Assembly: GCA_965366625.1 (NCBI GenBank)
Contig: CBDUGP010000003.1
Span: 124,001-188,000 of the forward strand
Length of the DNA stretch: 64,000 nt
Source of the DNA: JAUIJL01 sp965366625
Lineage (GTDB): Bacteria; Acidobacteriota; Thermoanaerobaculia; Multivoradales; J023
Direction of reading: 5' to 3'
Positions within the stretch are counted from its first letter, which is position 1; every line of letters starts with the position of its first letter. This document shows, one piece after another, positions 24,458 to 34,600 of this stretch. The position numbers were made by a program, and so were the translations under genes. The notes under the pieces were generated by a model that did no database searches, was not told the origin of the DNA, and saw nothing but the letters and a program-made list of their open reading frames with translations.

Positions 24458-27190
24458 CTAGTGGAAGTCTTCCACCAGAAATAAATCGCTGGTGGTTTCC
24501 GACTTTTCGTATACCACTTGGTCGCCGACGGGGGACCAGGTGGGGTAGCGCAGATAGCCGGTCAGGCTCAGGGAGTCGGTGAGCTGCTTCACCTCACCGG
24601 TTTCGATCGACGCCCAATAAATATTCCAACGACCTTCGCGGCGCCCGGCAAAAAGAACTTTTTTGCCGTCGTCGGAAAAGCCGAAGGGCCAGTTGTCACC
24701 CGGGGCGTCTACCAACATGCGGGGCTCGCCGGCTTTGAGCGGCGCCAGCCAGAGCTGGGTGCCGTTGCCGACCCTGAGGTGGTAGGCCACGGCATCGCTA
24801 CGGCTGGACCACGCGGGAAATCCCGCTTGCTCTGGGTGGAAGGTCAGACGCCAGGACGGGCCCCGTTCGAGATCTCGGATCCAGATGTCGAGATCCTCGC
24901 CGCCCCTCGAGGAGTGAAAGGCTACCTGTCGACCGTCCGGTGAGACTTTGACCCAATCGTTGCCTTTTTCCAGTTGAAAGAGCATCTCTTCCTCGTCGGT
25001 GACCGGATCCAGGCGGTGGACGGTGGTACGGCCGGTGGAGTCGATTTTGGAATAAACGATCCGCCCGTCCGGCAGCCAGCTGGCGTGGCTGTTGGTGAGA
25101 TTGCCTCGGGTGAGGAGCCGGCGCTCGCCGGTTTCCAGTTCGAGCTGAAAGACATCGATGTCGATGCCCAGCTTCCAATGGTCGAAGGCCAAGAAACGCC
25201 CGTCCGGGGAAAAAGCCGGGCGATTGTAGCGGTCGTTGCCGACGGTTAGGGCGCGGGGGCGTCCCACCGGGGAGCCGTCGGCGTCGACCGACACGCTCCA
25301 CAGATTGCTGCGGGTTAGGTAGGCGGCGAAGACGAGTTCGCCATTGGGACCTACCATCGGCTGGCGGATGCTCGAAAGGCCGACGCCGGCGACCTCGCGG
25401 GGCAAGGAGACGGGTTCCATGGAACTCGGGTCGATTTCAACCCTCCACAGGCCTTTGACCTCGCGCTGGCGCGACACGAAAAAGAGGGATCGACCGTCCG
25501 CTGAAATGGCCGGGTCGTAGGCCGCGGGTGTGCGCAGGATCGGAATCAGCCGCTTGCTTTCGATCTCCACTGCCCAGAGTTCCGAGACCGAGCGCCGGGA
25601 GGCGGCAAAAACCACGAATTGGCCGTTGGGGGAGAAGAGGGGAGATCCATGGCCGCCATCGGGAGAGTTGGGCTCCGTCAACGGTTGGTGGCCTTGGGTT
25701 TCTAAATCGAGAATCGCGATGACCGAAGGCGGAAAGGCGGGCACCGTGGTGTCGGAGAAGAGAGGTGAGGAACCGGTTTGGTAGACCAGCTTTCGGCCGT
25801 CGGCGGAAAAGGCCGGTCGACTGCCCTGCTCGACCCGATTGACGGGCTCACCACCTTCGGCGGGGATCTGCCAGATGCCTTGGTCCGGGCGTCGATGGAA
25901 GAGGATGTGCTCGTCGTCCGGCGACCAGATCGGCTCAAAGGCTTGGCCCTCACCCGTATCGAGCACCTTGGGCAAGGAGCCGGCTTCGAGCCCCTGGACG
26001 ATCAACCGAAAGCCGCCGTCTTCTTGCTCGGCACTGTAGACCAACCGGCTGCCGTCGGAGGAGATGTCCGGGTCGAGCTCGACACCCGGTGCGGACGACA
26101 GCCGTTGGGGATTGAAGCTGATCGCGCGTCCCGCGTCGCCCGCTTCCCGGGATCCCCACCAGGCTAAGGCCGCTAGGGCAACGATGAAGATCGGGGCCAA
26201 CCAACCGACCACGGTTTTTTTTTCCTCAGCCTGCAACCCCGGTATTTCGGAGGTGTCGTGGGGCGCCGGCTCCCGCCGGACCGGCGGATAGAGCATGTTC
26301 AGCTCTTCGGTGATTTCCAGGGATTGGACCACCTCCTCGGCCGACCCCGGCCGCTCCCCCGGATCTTCCGCCAAGCAGGACATGATGACGGTTTCCCAGG
26401 TCGGGGTGATTCCCGGGGTGAGTTCGCTGGGTCGGGCCGGCGGTTCGCTGACCCTCTTGACCAGCAGTTGCATGGGATTCGGTGCGTTATAGGGTTTGCC
26501 CGCCGTCAACATTTCAAACATCACCACGCCGAGTGAATATAGATCGCTTTTCGGGCTGACGGGATCGCCGCGGATTTGCTCCGGCGACATGTAGTCGGCG
26601 GTGCCGAGAATCAAGGAATCAGCAGTTAGGGGTGTGCGCGAAGGGTCGTTTGGGATCATGGAGCGGGCGAGCCCAAAATCAGTGACCACCACCCGCTGGT
26701 GATCTTGATCGCGCCCGGGCACCAACATGACGTTGTTGCTTTTGAAATCGCGATGGATGACGCCGGCCTCATGGGCCGCTTGAAGGGCCCGGCACATCTG
26801 GACGATCACCGGCATGGACTCGGTTTCCGTCAGCCGCCCGCCTTTTTGAATGCGGTCTTCGAGGGTCTCACCGCTCAGCAACTCCATGGTGACGAACGCC
26901 ACCGGCATGTTTTGTTGGGTGCCCGGAACTTGAACCTGGTGCTGGTAGAGGTCGTAAACCCGACAAACGTTGGGGTGGGTGACCTTGCGGGCGAGCTGAA
27001 TCTCACGCCGGAAACGTCGGGTCACGTTTTCGTCGCCGAGGTTTCTATGGCTGAGGAACTTCAGGGCAACTCGCTCGCCGAGGACCTCGTCACGGGCTTC
27101 GTAGACCTCACCCATTCCGCCTTCGGCGATGAAACGCAGAATGGTGAAGCGGTCGGCGACCCGCATGCCGGTGTTGACGATGAGCTTCAA
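24458..27190 (-). CDS. Serine/threonine protein kinase fused to TolB/WD40-like beta-propeller
   Basis: 910 residues. Residues 14-300 are a Hanks-type kinase: glycine loop FIAEGGMGEVYEA, K44 in VALKFL, catalytic HRDFKSNNV (146-154) and DFG at 171-173, with a PEQIRGDPVSPKSDLYSLG segment. HRDFKxxN rather than HRDLKxxN is a minor change often seen in bacteria. A membrane helix (WLAPIFIVALAALAWW, about 328-344) separates it from an extracytoplasmic propeller built of TolB/PD40-like repeats (e.g. LDPDISSDGSRLVYSA, RPAFSPDGRFLAF, KVSPDGRQVAFHS). This architecture is typical of Acidobacteria. TTG 27190 has a GAGG upstream; ATG 27166 is the other option. Target proteins are unknown. Confidence 0.92.
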   Translation of the reverse strand: MKLIVNTGMRVADRFTILRFIAEGGMGEVYEARDEVLGERVALKFLSHRNLGDENVTRRFRREIQLARKVTHPNVCRVYDLYQHQVQVPGTQQNMPVAFVTMELLSGETLEDRIQKGGRLTETESMPVIVQMCRALQAAHEAGVIHRDFKSNNVMLVPGRDQDHQRVVVTDFGLARSMIPNDPSRTPLTADSLILGTADYMSPEQIRGDPVSPKSDLYSLGVVMFEMLTAGKPYNAPNPMQLLVKRVSEPPARPSELTPGITPTWETVIMSCLAEDPGERPGSAEEVVQSLEITEELNMLYPPVRREPAPHDTSEIPGLQAEEKKTVVGWLAPIFIVALAALAWWGSREAGDAGRAISFNPQRLSSAPGVELDPDISSDGSRLVYSAEQEDGGFRLIVQGLEAGSLPKVLDTGEGQAFEPIWSPDDEHILFHRRPDQGIWQIPAEGGEPVNRVEQGSRPAFSADGRKLVYQTGSSPLFSDTTVPAFPPSVIAILDLETQGHQPLTEPNSPDGGHGSPLFSPNGQFVVFAASRRSVSELWAVEIESKRLIPILRTPAAYDPAISADGRSLFFVSRQREVKGLWRVEIDPSSMEPVSLPREVAGVGLSSIRQPMVGPNGELVFAAYLTRSNLWSVSVDADGSPVGRPRALTVGNDRYNRPAFSPDGRFLAFDHWKLGIDIDVFQLELETGERRLLTRGNLTNSHASWLPDGRIVYSKIDSTGRTTVHRLDPVTDEEEMLFQLEKGNDWVKVSPDGRQVAFHSSRGGEDLDIWIRDLERGPSWRLTFHPEQAGFPAWSSRSDAVAYHLRVGNGTQLWLAPLKAGEPRMLVDAPGDNWPFGFSDDGKKVLFAGRREGRWNIYWASIETGEVKQLTDSLSLTGYLRYPTWSPVGDQVVYEKSETTSDLFLVEDFH

Positions 27191-27325
27191 GCGGTTAGCC
27201 TCGAAAGCATTCGGGAGAGTATTGAGGGATGCATCGTAGGGGGGAGTGGATGCCGTCCGGTGGCTGTCGCCAGGGGAGCGCCACGTCGGATTCGATAGGA
27301 CGACGATAACATCGCTAGCAGGCTG

Positions 27326-28801
27326 CTAGGGCTTGGGGTAGTCGAACACTTCCCGGGCACTCCTCGAGCCGAGTTCGCCGTTGAGGATTTCGAGATGGTC
27401 GAGGGAGATTTCCGCCGGATGAGATACTCCGCAAGCCCTGGAAAGACTGAGCAGCTCTTTGCGCAGGGTCATCACGTAGTTGGCCAGTCGGGCGGCTTTG
27501 AAAGTGGGGTCGAGGCCGCGAACCAGCCATTTGTTTTGGGTCGCCACACCGGTGGGGCAATGACCAGAGTGGCACCGTTGGGCTTGGATGCAGCCGATCG
27601 CCAGCATGGGCTCTCGGGCCACGGAAATCAAGTCACAGCCGAGGCCGAAGGCCAATAAGGCGGTTTGAGGAAATCCGAGTTTGCCCGAGCCGTTCCAGAC
27701 CACCCGCTCGGCGATGCCCCGCTGGTCGAAGATTCGATGAACGCGCGCAAAACCCTGTTTGAATGGAAAGGCGACGTGATCGCTGAATGCCAGCGGAGCA
27801 GCGCCTGTGCCTCCTTCACCGCCGTCGATGGAGATGAAATCAACGGCTCGGTCTCCCTTTTCCATCAATTTGGCCAGCTCGTGCCAAAAGCTGTCTTGGC
27901 CGACGGCGGATTTGATACCCACGGGCAGACCCGATTCCTCAGCCAGAAGCTCGACGAAGTCCAACAGCTCGGAGGCGTCTTTGAAAACCTTGTGGGTCGC
28001 TGGGCTGATGCAATCTCGGTCGCGGCCAATGCCGCGAATGGCAGCGATCTCGGGAGAGATTTTTGCCGCGGGCAAGACCCCGCCCAAGCCGGGTTTGGCG
28101 CCCTGGCTGAGTTTGACTTCGATGGCGCGGATCTTCGCCGATTGCACGGTTTCCTTGAGCTTTTGGAGGTCGAATCCACCATCGGCAGCTCGGCAGCCGA
28201 AATAGCCGGTGCCGATTTGCCAAATCAGTTCGCCGCCGTGACGATGATGGTCGGAAACTCCTCCTTCGCCGGTGTTGTGCAGGCAACCCGCCATGGCGGA
28301 GCCGCGGTTTAGGGCTTCCACCGCGGCCGACGACAGGGATCCGAAGCTCATGCCCGAAATATTGACCACCGAACCGGGTCGGAATGCGTGGCGTCGCCGG
28401 CGGAATCCGCCCAATACCTTGGCACAGGTAATTTCGTAGTTGGGGTCGTAGTCTGCTTCCCCTGGAAATGGGCTGTGGAACGGAAAGGTGCTGTGTTTGA
28501 CGATCAGGAAGTTTTCGATTTGTTCCTGCTCGGTATCGGTGCCAAAGGCGAAGTAGTTGTTTTCTTTCTTCGCTGAGGCGTAGACCCAACGGCGTTGGTC
28601 GCGGCTGAAGGGGCGCTCCTCGTCGTTGCCGGTGACGATGTACTGACGCAACTCGGGGCCGACCGCTTCCAGCAGGTAGCGAAGGTGACCGATGACGGGG
28701 AAATTTCTCAGAATGGCGTGCTTGCGCTGCACCAGATCGTAAATGAGCAGCGCTGAGAGCAGGGCGAGCAGGGTCCACAGTATCCACATCACAGTATCCA
28801 C
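27326..28801 (-). CDS. FMN-binding glutamate synthase-like protein (GltB central/FMN domain type)
   Basis: 491 residues. An N-terminal membrane helix (MWILWTLLALLSALLIYDLV) is followed by the FMN-binding TIM-barrel domain of glutamate synthase: FRPGSVVNISGMSFGSLSSAAVEALNRG, quoted in part as VNISGMSFGSLS, then GEGGVSDHH, KLSQGAKPGLGG, FISIDGGEGGTGAAP, and a Cys cluster QRCHSGHCPTGVAT near the C-terminus. The amidotransferase domain of true GltB is absent, as in the stand-alone family often called GltB2 or FMN-binding glutamate synthase family, whose reaction is not firmly known. The start is uncertain: GTG 28801 or ATG 28789, because a 14-bp duplication spans this point. Confidence 0.87.
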   Translation of the reverse strand: MDTVMWILWTLLALLSALLIYDLVQRKHAILRNFPVIGHLRYLLEAVGPELRQYIVTGNDEERPFSRDQRRWVYASAKKENNYFAFGTDTEQEQIENFLIVKHSTFPFHSPFPGEADYDPNYEITCAKVLGGFRRRRHAFRPGSVVNISGMSFGSLSSAAVEALNRGSAMAGCLHNTGEGGVSDHHRHGGELIWQIGTGYFGCRAADGGFDLQKLKETVQSAKIRAIEVKLSQGAKPGLGGVLPAAKISPEIAAIRGIGRDRDCISPATHKVFKDASELLDFVELLAEESGLPVGIKSAVGQDSFWHELAKLMEKGDRAVDFISIDGGEGGTGAAPLAFSDHVAFPFKQGFARVHRIFDQRGIAERVVWNGSGKLGFPQTALLAFGLGCDLISVAREPMLAIGCIQAQRCHSGHCPTGVATQNKWLVRGLDPTFKAARLANYVMTLRKELLSLSRACGVSHPAEISLDHLEILNGELGSRSAREVFDYPKP

Positions 28802-28804
28802 ATC
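28777..28804. repeat. 14-bp tandem duplication at a gene start
   Basis: ACAGTATCCACATC occurs twice in direct succession (28777-28790 and 28791-28804). It covers the start codon region of the FMN glutamate-synthase-like gene, producing two candidate ATGs in different frames; only the inner one is in frame. Confidence 0.88.
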
Positions 28805-28840
28805 TCGGTCGGTCTCCTTCGGATTTCGGGCAAGACGACC

Positions 28841-28908
28841 CGCTACCGCCCGCTAAAGCTGGGCCCCGGGCCATCGGCCCAGGGCCCAGCAGAAGGCGTT
28901 CGGTAGCG
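28841..28908. terminator. Large nested hairpin between two minus-strand genes
   Basis: Arms GCTGGGCCCCGGGCC (28858-28872) and GGCCCAGGGCCCAGC (28876-28890) pair with one mismatch around a 3-nt loop. Outer arms CGCTACCG (28841-28848) and CGGTAGCG (28901-28908) pair perfectly. On the minus strand a TTTA follows the inner stem, so it may end transcription of the metalloprotease gene, though there is no long U-run. Its boxes resemble those of the element at 24222-24450. Confidence 0.55.
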
Positions 28909-28927
28909 AATCGCTCGGGCCGCCGGC

Positions 28928-30718
28928 TCAGGGGCAGTCGAAGGCTTCGGTATCTTTGATCAGTACAAAGTCTTGATTCAAAGTATTGCCATAGTTGTTG
29001 ATCTGACCCGAGTGCAGATCCGTGATGGTCAGTTCCACACCGACGTTGGTCAGGCCGGAGGCGAAGACCCAGAAGTGGTTGTTGATGGCGCAGGCGTCGA
29101 GCACTTTGACCACCACCTCGACGTTGTCTGGATTGAAGAACCAGAAGTAGGCGGTGTCCTCGGTCAGCTTCACCGGGCCGGCGGCGGTCATGGTGGTGCC
29201 GTCGTTCCAGTCGGTCGAGACTTGGAATTGGTCGTTGCGCAGCAAAACCGCGTTGGTGTCGACACACGCTGCCGCGCGGATTTCAGAGCCCACGCTCTGG
29301 CCGACACTGACCACCGGAATCGTGATCGACGGATCGTCACCGGTCATTTGGATCAGGGCGTTACCCTGGTTGTTGGCGATTACCACGGCGGCGGCTCCCG
29401 CCGCTTGGGCGTTGGCGGCCTTGACGGTGAAGGCACAGGTGCCGCGGTCGATGAGCACGATTTTGCCCGCCAGTTCGGATCCGTTGGTCGCCGAGCTGCA
29501 GGCGTCAAAGGGCGTGCCCTGGCCGTCTTCGAAACAGGCGATCTCACCGCTCAAGGCATCCTCGACCACGGCTCCGAAATTGGCGGTTCCCACGTCGTAG
29601 GTGCCGTCCAAACTCCCGGCGCCGCTGAGGGTCAGCGCGGGCACGCCTGGATCCAAATAATCCTGGGCGGCGGTGGACGCTTCGAGTCCGCTCCACGCCA
29701 AACGATCGACACTGGTGGCCGAAGCGGCCCGTTCCGCCGTAGTCATGTCGGCCCAGGTCTTGTTGAGGTCCAGGTCATAGAGAAAGTGGTCGAAGGCGGC
29801 CGGCATGCCGGAGTTGAAAACGCCGTTTTGGGCGTTGGTGACGGTGGAAAAACCCAACCCATGACCCAGCTCGTGCAGTATGACGATCGCCAAATCGATT
29901 TGGTTGGCCGGAGCATTGCCGTCGAGGCCATAGTAAAAGCTCGTGCCGGCGCCCAAGCAGCCGCTGTCGATGTCGACATTGACGCTGACGACGATATCGC
30001 CGCCGGGATTGGGATCGCTAGGTGAGCCCGTGATGTCCTCGAGCAACAAAGATTCGGCGTGGGCAGCGTGGTACCAGGTCGAGTTGAGAGGTAATTCGTT
30101 GGTATCGCTGTAGATAATGAACCGCGGGCCGGCGGCGGCCAACGCCGCCCCCTGTTCGTCACAGGGTAATGGGAGCCAACCGACGATCACGTCAATCGGC
30201 ACCGTGCTATTGAGGATTTGACCCCATCGCGCGAGTACCGCGCCGACCACGTTGAGTCTTGCCTCACCGAGGGTGGTGGCGGCATTGCCCGGGGCACCGG
30301 CGAAGGGTGTGGGGTCCGTAAAACCGGTGTCCGAAGACCAAATATTGAAGCTGGCGCTCTTGGCCAAGGGTTGCCCGGCCTGCAGGGTTTCGGCCACGGA
30401 CCACCCCAAGTCTTGGAAGACCTCGTCCGTCAGATCTACCTCGAGGTTCGGCAGGTCCAAATTGATCGATGGCTCCATGAGCAGATTCGGCGAGGCGGTA
30501 ACGTCCCAATGGGAGACCGACGAGCCGCCCTCAAAGGGATTCGGGGCGTATATCAGCGGTTTGCCGTCGGCGCTCAGGCCGGGTTGGCGGCTTTCGTCGA
30601 GCCCGAGGGTGCCGGTGACTTGGGCGCCGGCCACGGTCGTGGTCAGCAGACCGGTGCTCAGCAGCCCGAGGGTGGTCATCAGGCAGAGGGTCAGCAGGCC
30701 GAGTGAGGATTTGTTCAT
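28928..30718 (-). CDS. Secreted zincin-like protein with PA domain
   Basis: About 596 residues. Signal peptide: MNKSSLGLLTLCLMTTLGLLSTGLLTTTVAGA. At about residue 276 is HELGHGLGF, an HExxHxxGF zinc-binding helix; the residue expected to be the third metzincin ligand (H or D two positions after GF) is T, so the third ligand must come from elsewhere or activity is reduced. A protease-associated (PA) domain follows at about residues 370-470 (LAGKIVLIDRGTCAFTVKAANAQAAGAAAVVIANN, seen in part as IVLIDRGTC and AAAVVIANN). The C-terminal 95 residues (FWFFNPDNVEVVVKVLDAC...) are a beta-rich domain that I associate with Acidobacterial secreted proteins. Start at 30718 overlaps the previous gene (ATGA). 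Confidence 0.75.
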   Translation of the reverse strand: MNKSSLGLLTLCLMTTLGLLSTGLLTTTVAGAQVTGTLGLDESRQPGLSADGKPLIYAPNPFEGGSSVSHWDVTASPNLLMEPSINLDLPNLEVDLTDEVFQDLGWSVAETLQAGQPLAKSASFNIWSSDTGFTDPTPFAGAPGNAATTLGEARLNVVGAVLARWGQILNSTVPIDVIVGWLPLPCDEQGAALAAAGPRFIIYSDTNELPLNSTWYHAAHAESLLLEDITGSPSDPNPGGDIVVSVNVDIDSGCLGAGTSFYYGLDGNAPANQIDLAIVILHELGHGLGFSTVTNAQNGVFNSGMPAAFDHFLYDLDLNKTWADMTTAERAASATSVDRLAWSGLEASTAAQDYLDPGVPALTLSGAGSLDGTYDVGTANFGAVVEDALSGEIACFEDGQGTPFDACSSATNGSELAGKIVLIDRGTCAFTVKAANAQAAGAAAVVIANNQGNALIQMTGDDPSITIPVVSVGQSVGSEIRAAACVDTNAVLLRNDQFQVSTDWNDGTTMTAAGPVKLTEDTAYFWFFNPDNVEVVVKVLDACAINNHFWVFASGLTNVGVELTITDLHSGQINNYGNTLNQDFVLIKDTEAFDCP

Positions 30719-31233
30719 TGCGCCACCCATCCTTCTGTAGCCGGCAAGGATTTGGGCCGTTCGGTGACCGCAGGTTTTGGAGCTTTTACGGCCCCTTCCT
30801 CGGTCATCGCAGGCGCGGTTTCAGGGTTGAGTAAGCTGCCGACCTGGACGCAAGCCGCAATCGGGTTGCCCTCGGCGTCGAGTTTGCGCATGGAGAGGCT
30901 CATGGCTTCCGTTCCCGCGCGCATCCGGTAGATACCGTCTCGGACCTGCACCTTTTCGGCTTTGGTGGTCGCGAAAGGCAATTGCAGCAGCGCCGCCTGC
31001 AAATCTTCGGCGATACGACGCATTTGGTCGGGGGCGGGAGCCTGGAAAACCTGGAGCTCGGGGTTCCAAGCCATCGTTGATCCGGACATGGCAGGCGAGG
31101 GTTGGGCGCCGGAGTCTGCCTCGGTGGAGCTTGTGGATGCTTGCGCCGCCGGCTCGGCAGCGGCGAGGCCGCCCGCTGTCAGCAGCGCGCAGAGAGCGAA
31201 AAATGGAATGAAAGACTTCGGATGGCTCAACAC
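30715..31233 (-). CDS. Small secreted protein of unknown function
   Basis: 172 residues with a clear signal peptide (FIPFFALCALLTAGGLAAA, cleaved before EPAAQ). A low-complexity Ser/Glu/Pro linker follows. The middle region (MRRIAEDLQAALLQLPF, then RMRAGTEAMSLSMRKLDAEGNPIAACV) is the only conserved-looking part; I do not assign a function. It is the first gene of a two-gene unit with the PA-domain metalloprotease-like gene, whose start overlaps its stop by 4 bp, so an accessory or chaperone role is possible. Confidence 0.7.
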   Translation of the reverse strand: MLSHPKSFIPFFALCALLTAGGLAAAEPAAQASTSSTEADSGAQPSPAMSGSTMAWNPELQVFQAPAPDQMRRIAEDLQAALLQLPFATTKAEKVQVRDGIYRMRAGTEAMSLSMRKLDAEGNPIAACVQVGSLLNPETAPAMTEEGAVKAPKPAVTERPKSLPATEGWVAQ

Positions 31234-31657
31234 GAGAATCTCCTAGCGACGTGAGAGGAACGTGGCGATCTGCGGTTCGGGATCATGGCTCGATCCTATC
31301 AGTCGGATCTTCCCATGGATCGATGTGTCAATAAGGATTCAAAGCCGTGGGCTGGGACTGTGGGGCGGAAAAACACCTTCCTGGAAATTTCGATCGCAGA
31401 TGCATTGAATTTGCAATTTCGATGACCGATTGCAGCGCCATTTTCCGCCCTATATTTAAGGGGAAGGTTTGGGGGAGGCCACCGGCCGGACCCCTCGTCC
31501 TCCAGTCATCATTCGAGAATAGCTTTTGGTCCCTCTTTTTCAACGGCTGAAGTCAGAATACCTGGCTGTAATGGCTGTCGTAATGCCATCCCTCCAAGCT
31601 GTGCTTTTCTCGTCGAACGCTTTTCGGCTTGAGCCGAGGTATCTGAAAGGAGTCCCC
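31234..31657. other. Divergent intergenic region
   Basis: This 424-bp gap separates two divergently transcribed secreted-protein genes and is AT-richer than the genes. It should hold two promoters. TATATT at 31451-31456 is a plausible -10 for the plus-strand gene, with a poorly placed TTGCAG upstream. An imperfect direct repeat of AATTTCGAT occurs at about 31386 and 31415. Small frames here lack ribosome binding sites and family resemblance, so no gene is called. Confidence 0.5.
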
Positions 31658-34600
31658 ATGGACCGCAGCCGGAGTCGCTTTTTCTATGTCCTTACGCTTT
31701 GTGCGTGTTTAGTGCTCTTGCCGGCGATGGCCTTGGGCGAGACTCCCTTGCTCGATCCGGTGGCGTTGATCTCCCCTCCGGATCCGGCCATCGAGCAGCG
31801 CTTCGGCCGTTTTCCTGCTGCCGACGACAGCATGTTGGTGGTGGGGACGTCGGAGGGGGTGGCTTATGTATTTGAACAGAGCTCAGCCTCTCAATGGGAT
31901 CTTTTTCAGACCATCACCCCCGGCTACGACACGAATTATTGGTATGCCATCGATGTCGACATTTCGGGCGATGTGTTGATGGTTACGGACGCCTATTACG
32001 GTAACGCAAATATTGCGATCTATCGACGCCAAGGTGGCGCATTTGTGGCCGAGGCGGCGGTCACGCCACCGGCAAACGATCGGGAGCGTTTCGGGGTCGA
32101 GATGGAATTCGACGGTGACGATCTGGTCGTGCGCTCGGTGCGCGGTTATGAGGTGGTGGTCGATCACTTTCGTCGCGATGCCGGCGGTGCCTGGCCACTG
32201 CTGGGCACTTGGAGCTATGACACCGGAGCATCCTATCCCTACGGCGGCTTGAGCTTGGACGGCGATCTCTTGGCGGTGGGCCTGCGCAGTCTCGACGACA
32301 ACCGAGGTCGGGTCGTGTTGTTCGAGCGGGATCCAATTACCGACGGTTTTGTGGAAACTCAAACCCTTCAACCGGTGGGGCTGGATCCGGCGGACTTCTT
32401 TGGTCATGCCCTGTCTCTCGACGGCGATCTATTGGGCGTCGGCACAGGATTTACCGATGATCAGGGCGCCAACTCCGGCTCGGCGTGGCTCTATGAGCGT
32501 CAGTCGGACGGCTCGTGGTCTCAATTGGCCTACTTGCTGCCGTCGGACGGGGCGGAGAATCGCAACGTGGGCAGCTACATCGCAGTTCAGGGAGATCGGG
32601 TCTTGCTCTCCGGCCGAGACTTGCAGGGGGGCACCACCGCCGCCTATCTCTTCGAGCGTCAGGCCGACAATTCCTTTGACGAAACCCGGTTGCGCTACGG
32701 CGGCCTGGCGGGGCTCAGCTGGAGCGGACGGGGCCTGGCGTTGGACGGCGATACGGCCTACGTGACCCATTTGGACACCGGTGACGATAACCGTGGCTAT
32801 TTGATCGCCTATGACCTGAGCGGCAACCCGGTACCGCCGTTGGTCCAGGTCAACGGCGCGTCTGCTTGTGTAACGTCCCCGGACCTCATCCTGTCGGGAA
32901 CGGTGACGGGCAGCTCGGCGATCGAAGAAATTTCCACTCAGCTCAACGGTGGCAGCCTCAATGTGTTGTGCACCGACTGTGGTGAGTCACCGTCCTTCGT
33001 CGACAATTTCACCCTTAATACCTGTGACAACACGGTTCTCATCTCGGCCGAAGATGCCGACGGCTTGGTGGGGTCGACGTTGGTCAATACCCGTTTCGAC
33101 GCCGAAGGTCCGACCCTCCAAGGTTGTCCGGGCGATATCTTTTCCCATTCCACCTATGTGCCTTATGCGGCTCCGAGTTCGGCGGTCGACAACTGCGATT
33201 CCGTGCTGCCGACCCCAACCTGTCGTCGCAGTGACCATTTCCCGGACGACAGCTTCAGCTTCTACCGGAGCACAGTGCACGTCACCTGCAGCACCACGGA
33301 CTCCTGCGGTCGTTATGGCTCGTGCGGATTCAACGTCACGGTGATGCCCGCCGGCACTGCGTTGCCCGAGGCCGATTGCGATTTCTACGAATTCCGCAAC
33401 GAATTCGGTGGCATGCCGGGTTTCTCGTCCATCGAGTTGGGTGATTCCACCCTGGCGACGGAATACGCCGACGACTTCCACGGCACGATCATCGAAGGCC
33501 GGGGTAGCTCCCTCGGCGGAGTTTCTGACAATGGAGCGTTTGCCCAGCGCACGGTCAGCGGTGATTTCCGGATTGAAACCCCCATGCCGACACCGGCCGC
33601 TGGGGATACGGAACGATCCAAGGGCGGTGTGATGGTGCGTTGGGGCCTCGACGCCCAAGCCGCCATGGTGATGGCAGCGCGCGACGAAGAGAACGATCGG
33701 CTCGAGTTCAGGATCCGTCCCGGATCGGGACAGGCGGGTCGAGATCTAGCAGACCCTATACCTTTGACGGGCGTGACCGACCTCGCCATTGAGGTGGAAG
33801 GCGACCGGGTGACGGTTCAATATTCCACCGACGGCGGTAATACCTGGACGGTTCCCGCCGGTGCCCTCGGCGGTGCCGAGAACATCGCGACGTCCGGTGA
33901 GCCGCAGGTCGGTTTTGTGGTCTCGTCACAGAAGACCTATGAGGCGGGTTATTACTTTACCTACGCCACCATTTGTCCGATCGAAGGGGTGGATCCGGGC
34001 GAGCCGCCGGTGGATCCGGATGGTCCGATCACCGGGTGTACGCTCTATGATTTCCGTGACGAGGTGGGCGGCGAAACGCCCTACGTCACCACCGCCGCCC
34101 TTGGCGACGCGGTGACGGTCACGGATTGGCTGTCGGTAGACGGCTCAACTCTCTGGGCCCAGACTTCGGACCTCTACCACGGCAACGACAACGCCGGATT
34201 CAACTACCTCGAACTGGACGGTTACGGCGACTTTCGGGTGGAGATCCCGGTGCCCGAAGCCGTGGACTATTCCAACAGCCAATATCAAAAAGGTGGGCTG
34301 ATGGTGCGCTACGGCCTGGACCCTCTGGCCGCCAGGGTGATGGTGATGAACGTGCCCTTGCATCCGAACGGGCCGTCGATTCAATTCGATGCTCGTCCGG
34401 TGGCCGGTGGACCCGCCACCGAGATGGCGAGCACCATCAGCTCCGTGGGCATTGACCGCCTGGCGATCGAAAAGCGCGACGACCTCTTCGTGGTCGAAGT
34501 GTCGTCCGACGGAGGATCGAGTTGGTTCCAACCCCTCGGTGGGCTCGGAGGTCAGGTCACCCTGAGCACCTCCGGCAACGCCGCTTCTGGAAATGCTCTA

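Noticed and set aside
28973..30025. 350-codon frame opposite the PA-domain zincin gene
   Set aside because: Shadow of the real gene; no motif or start signal.
31347..31550. Small genes of 67-71 codons in the divergent gap
   Set aside because: No ribosome binding sites and no resemblance to known families; both strands are open over the same stretch by chance.
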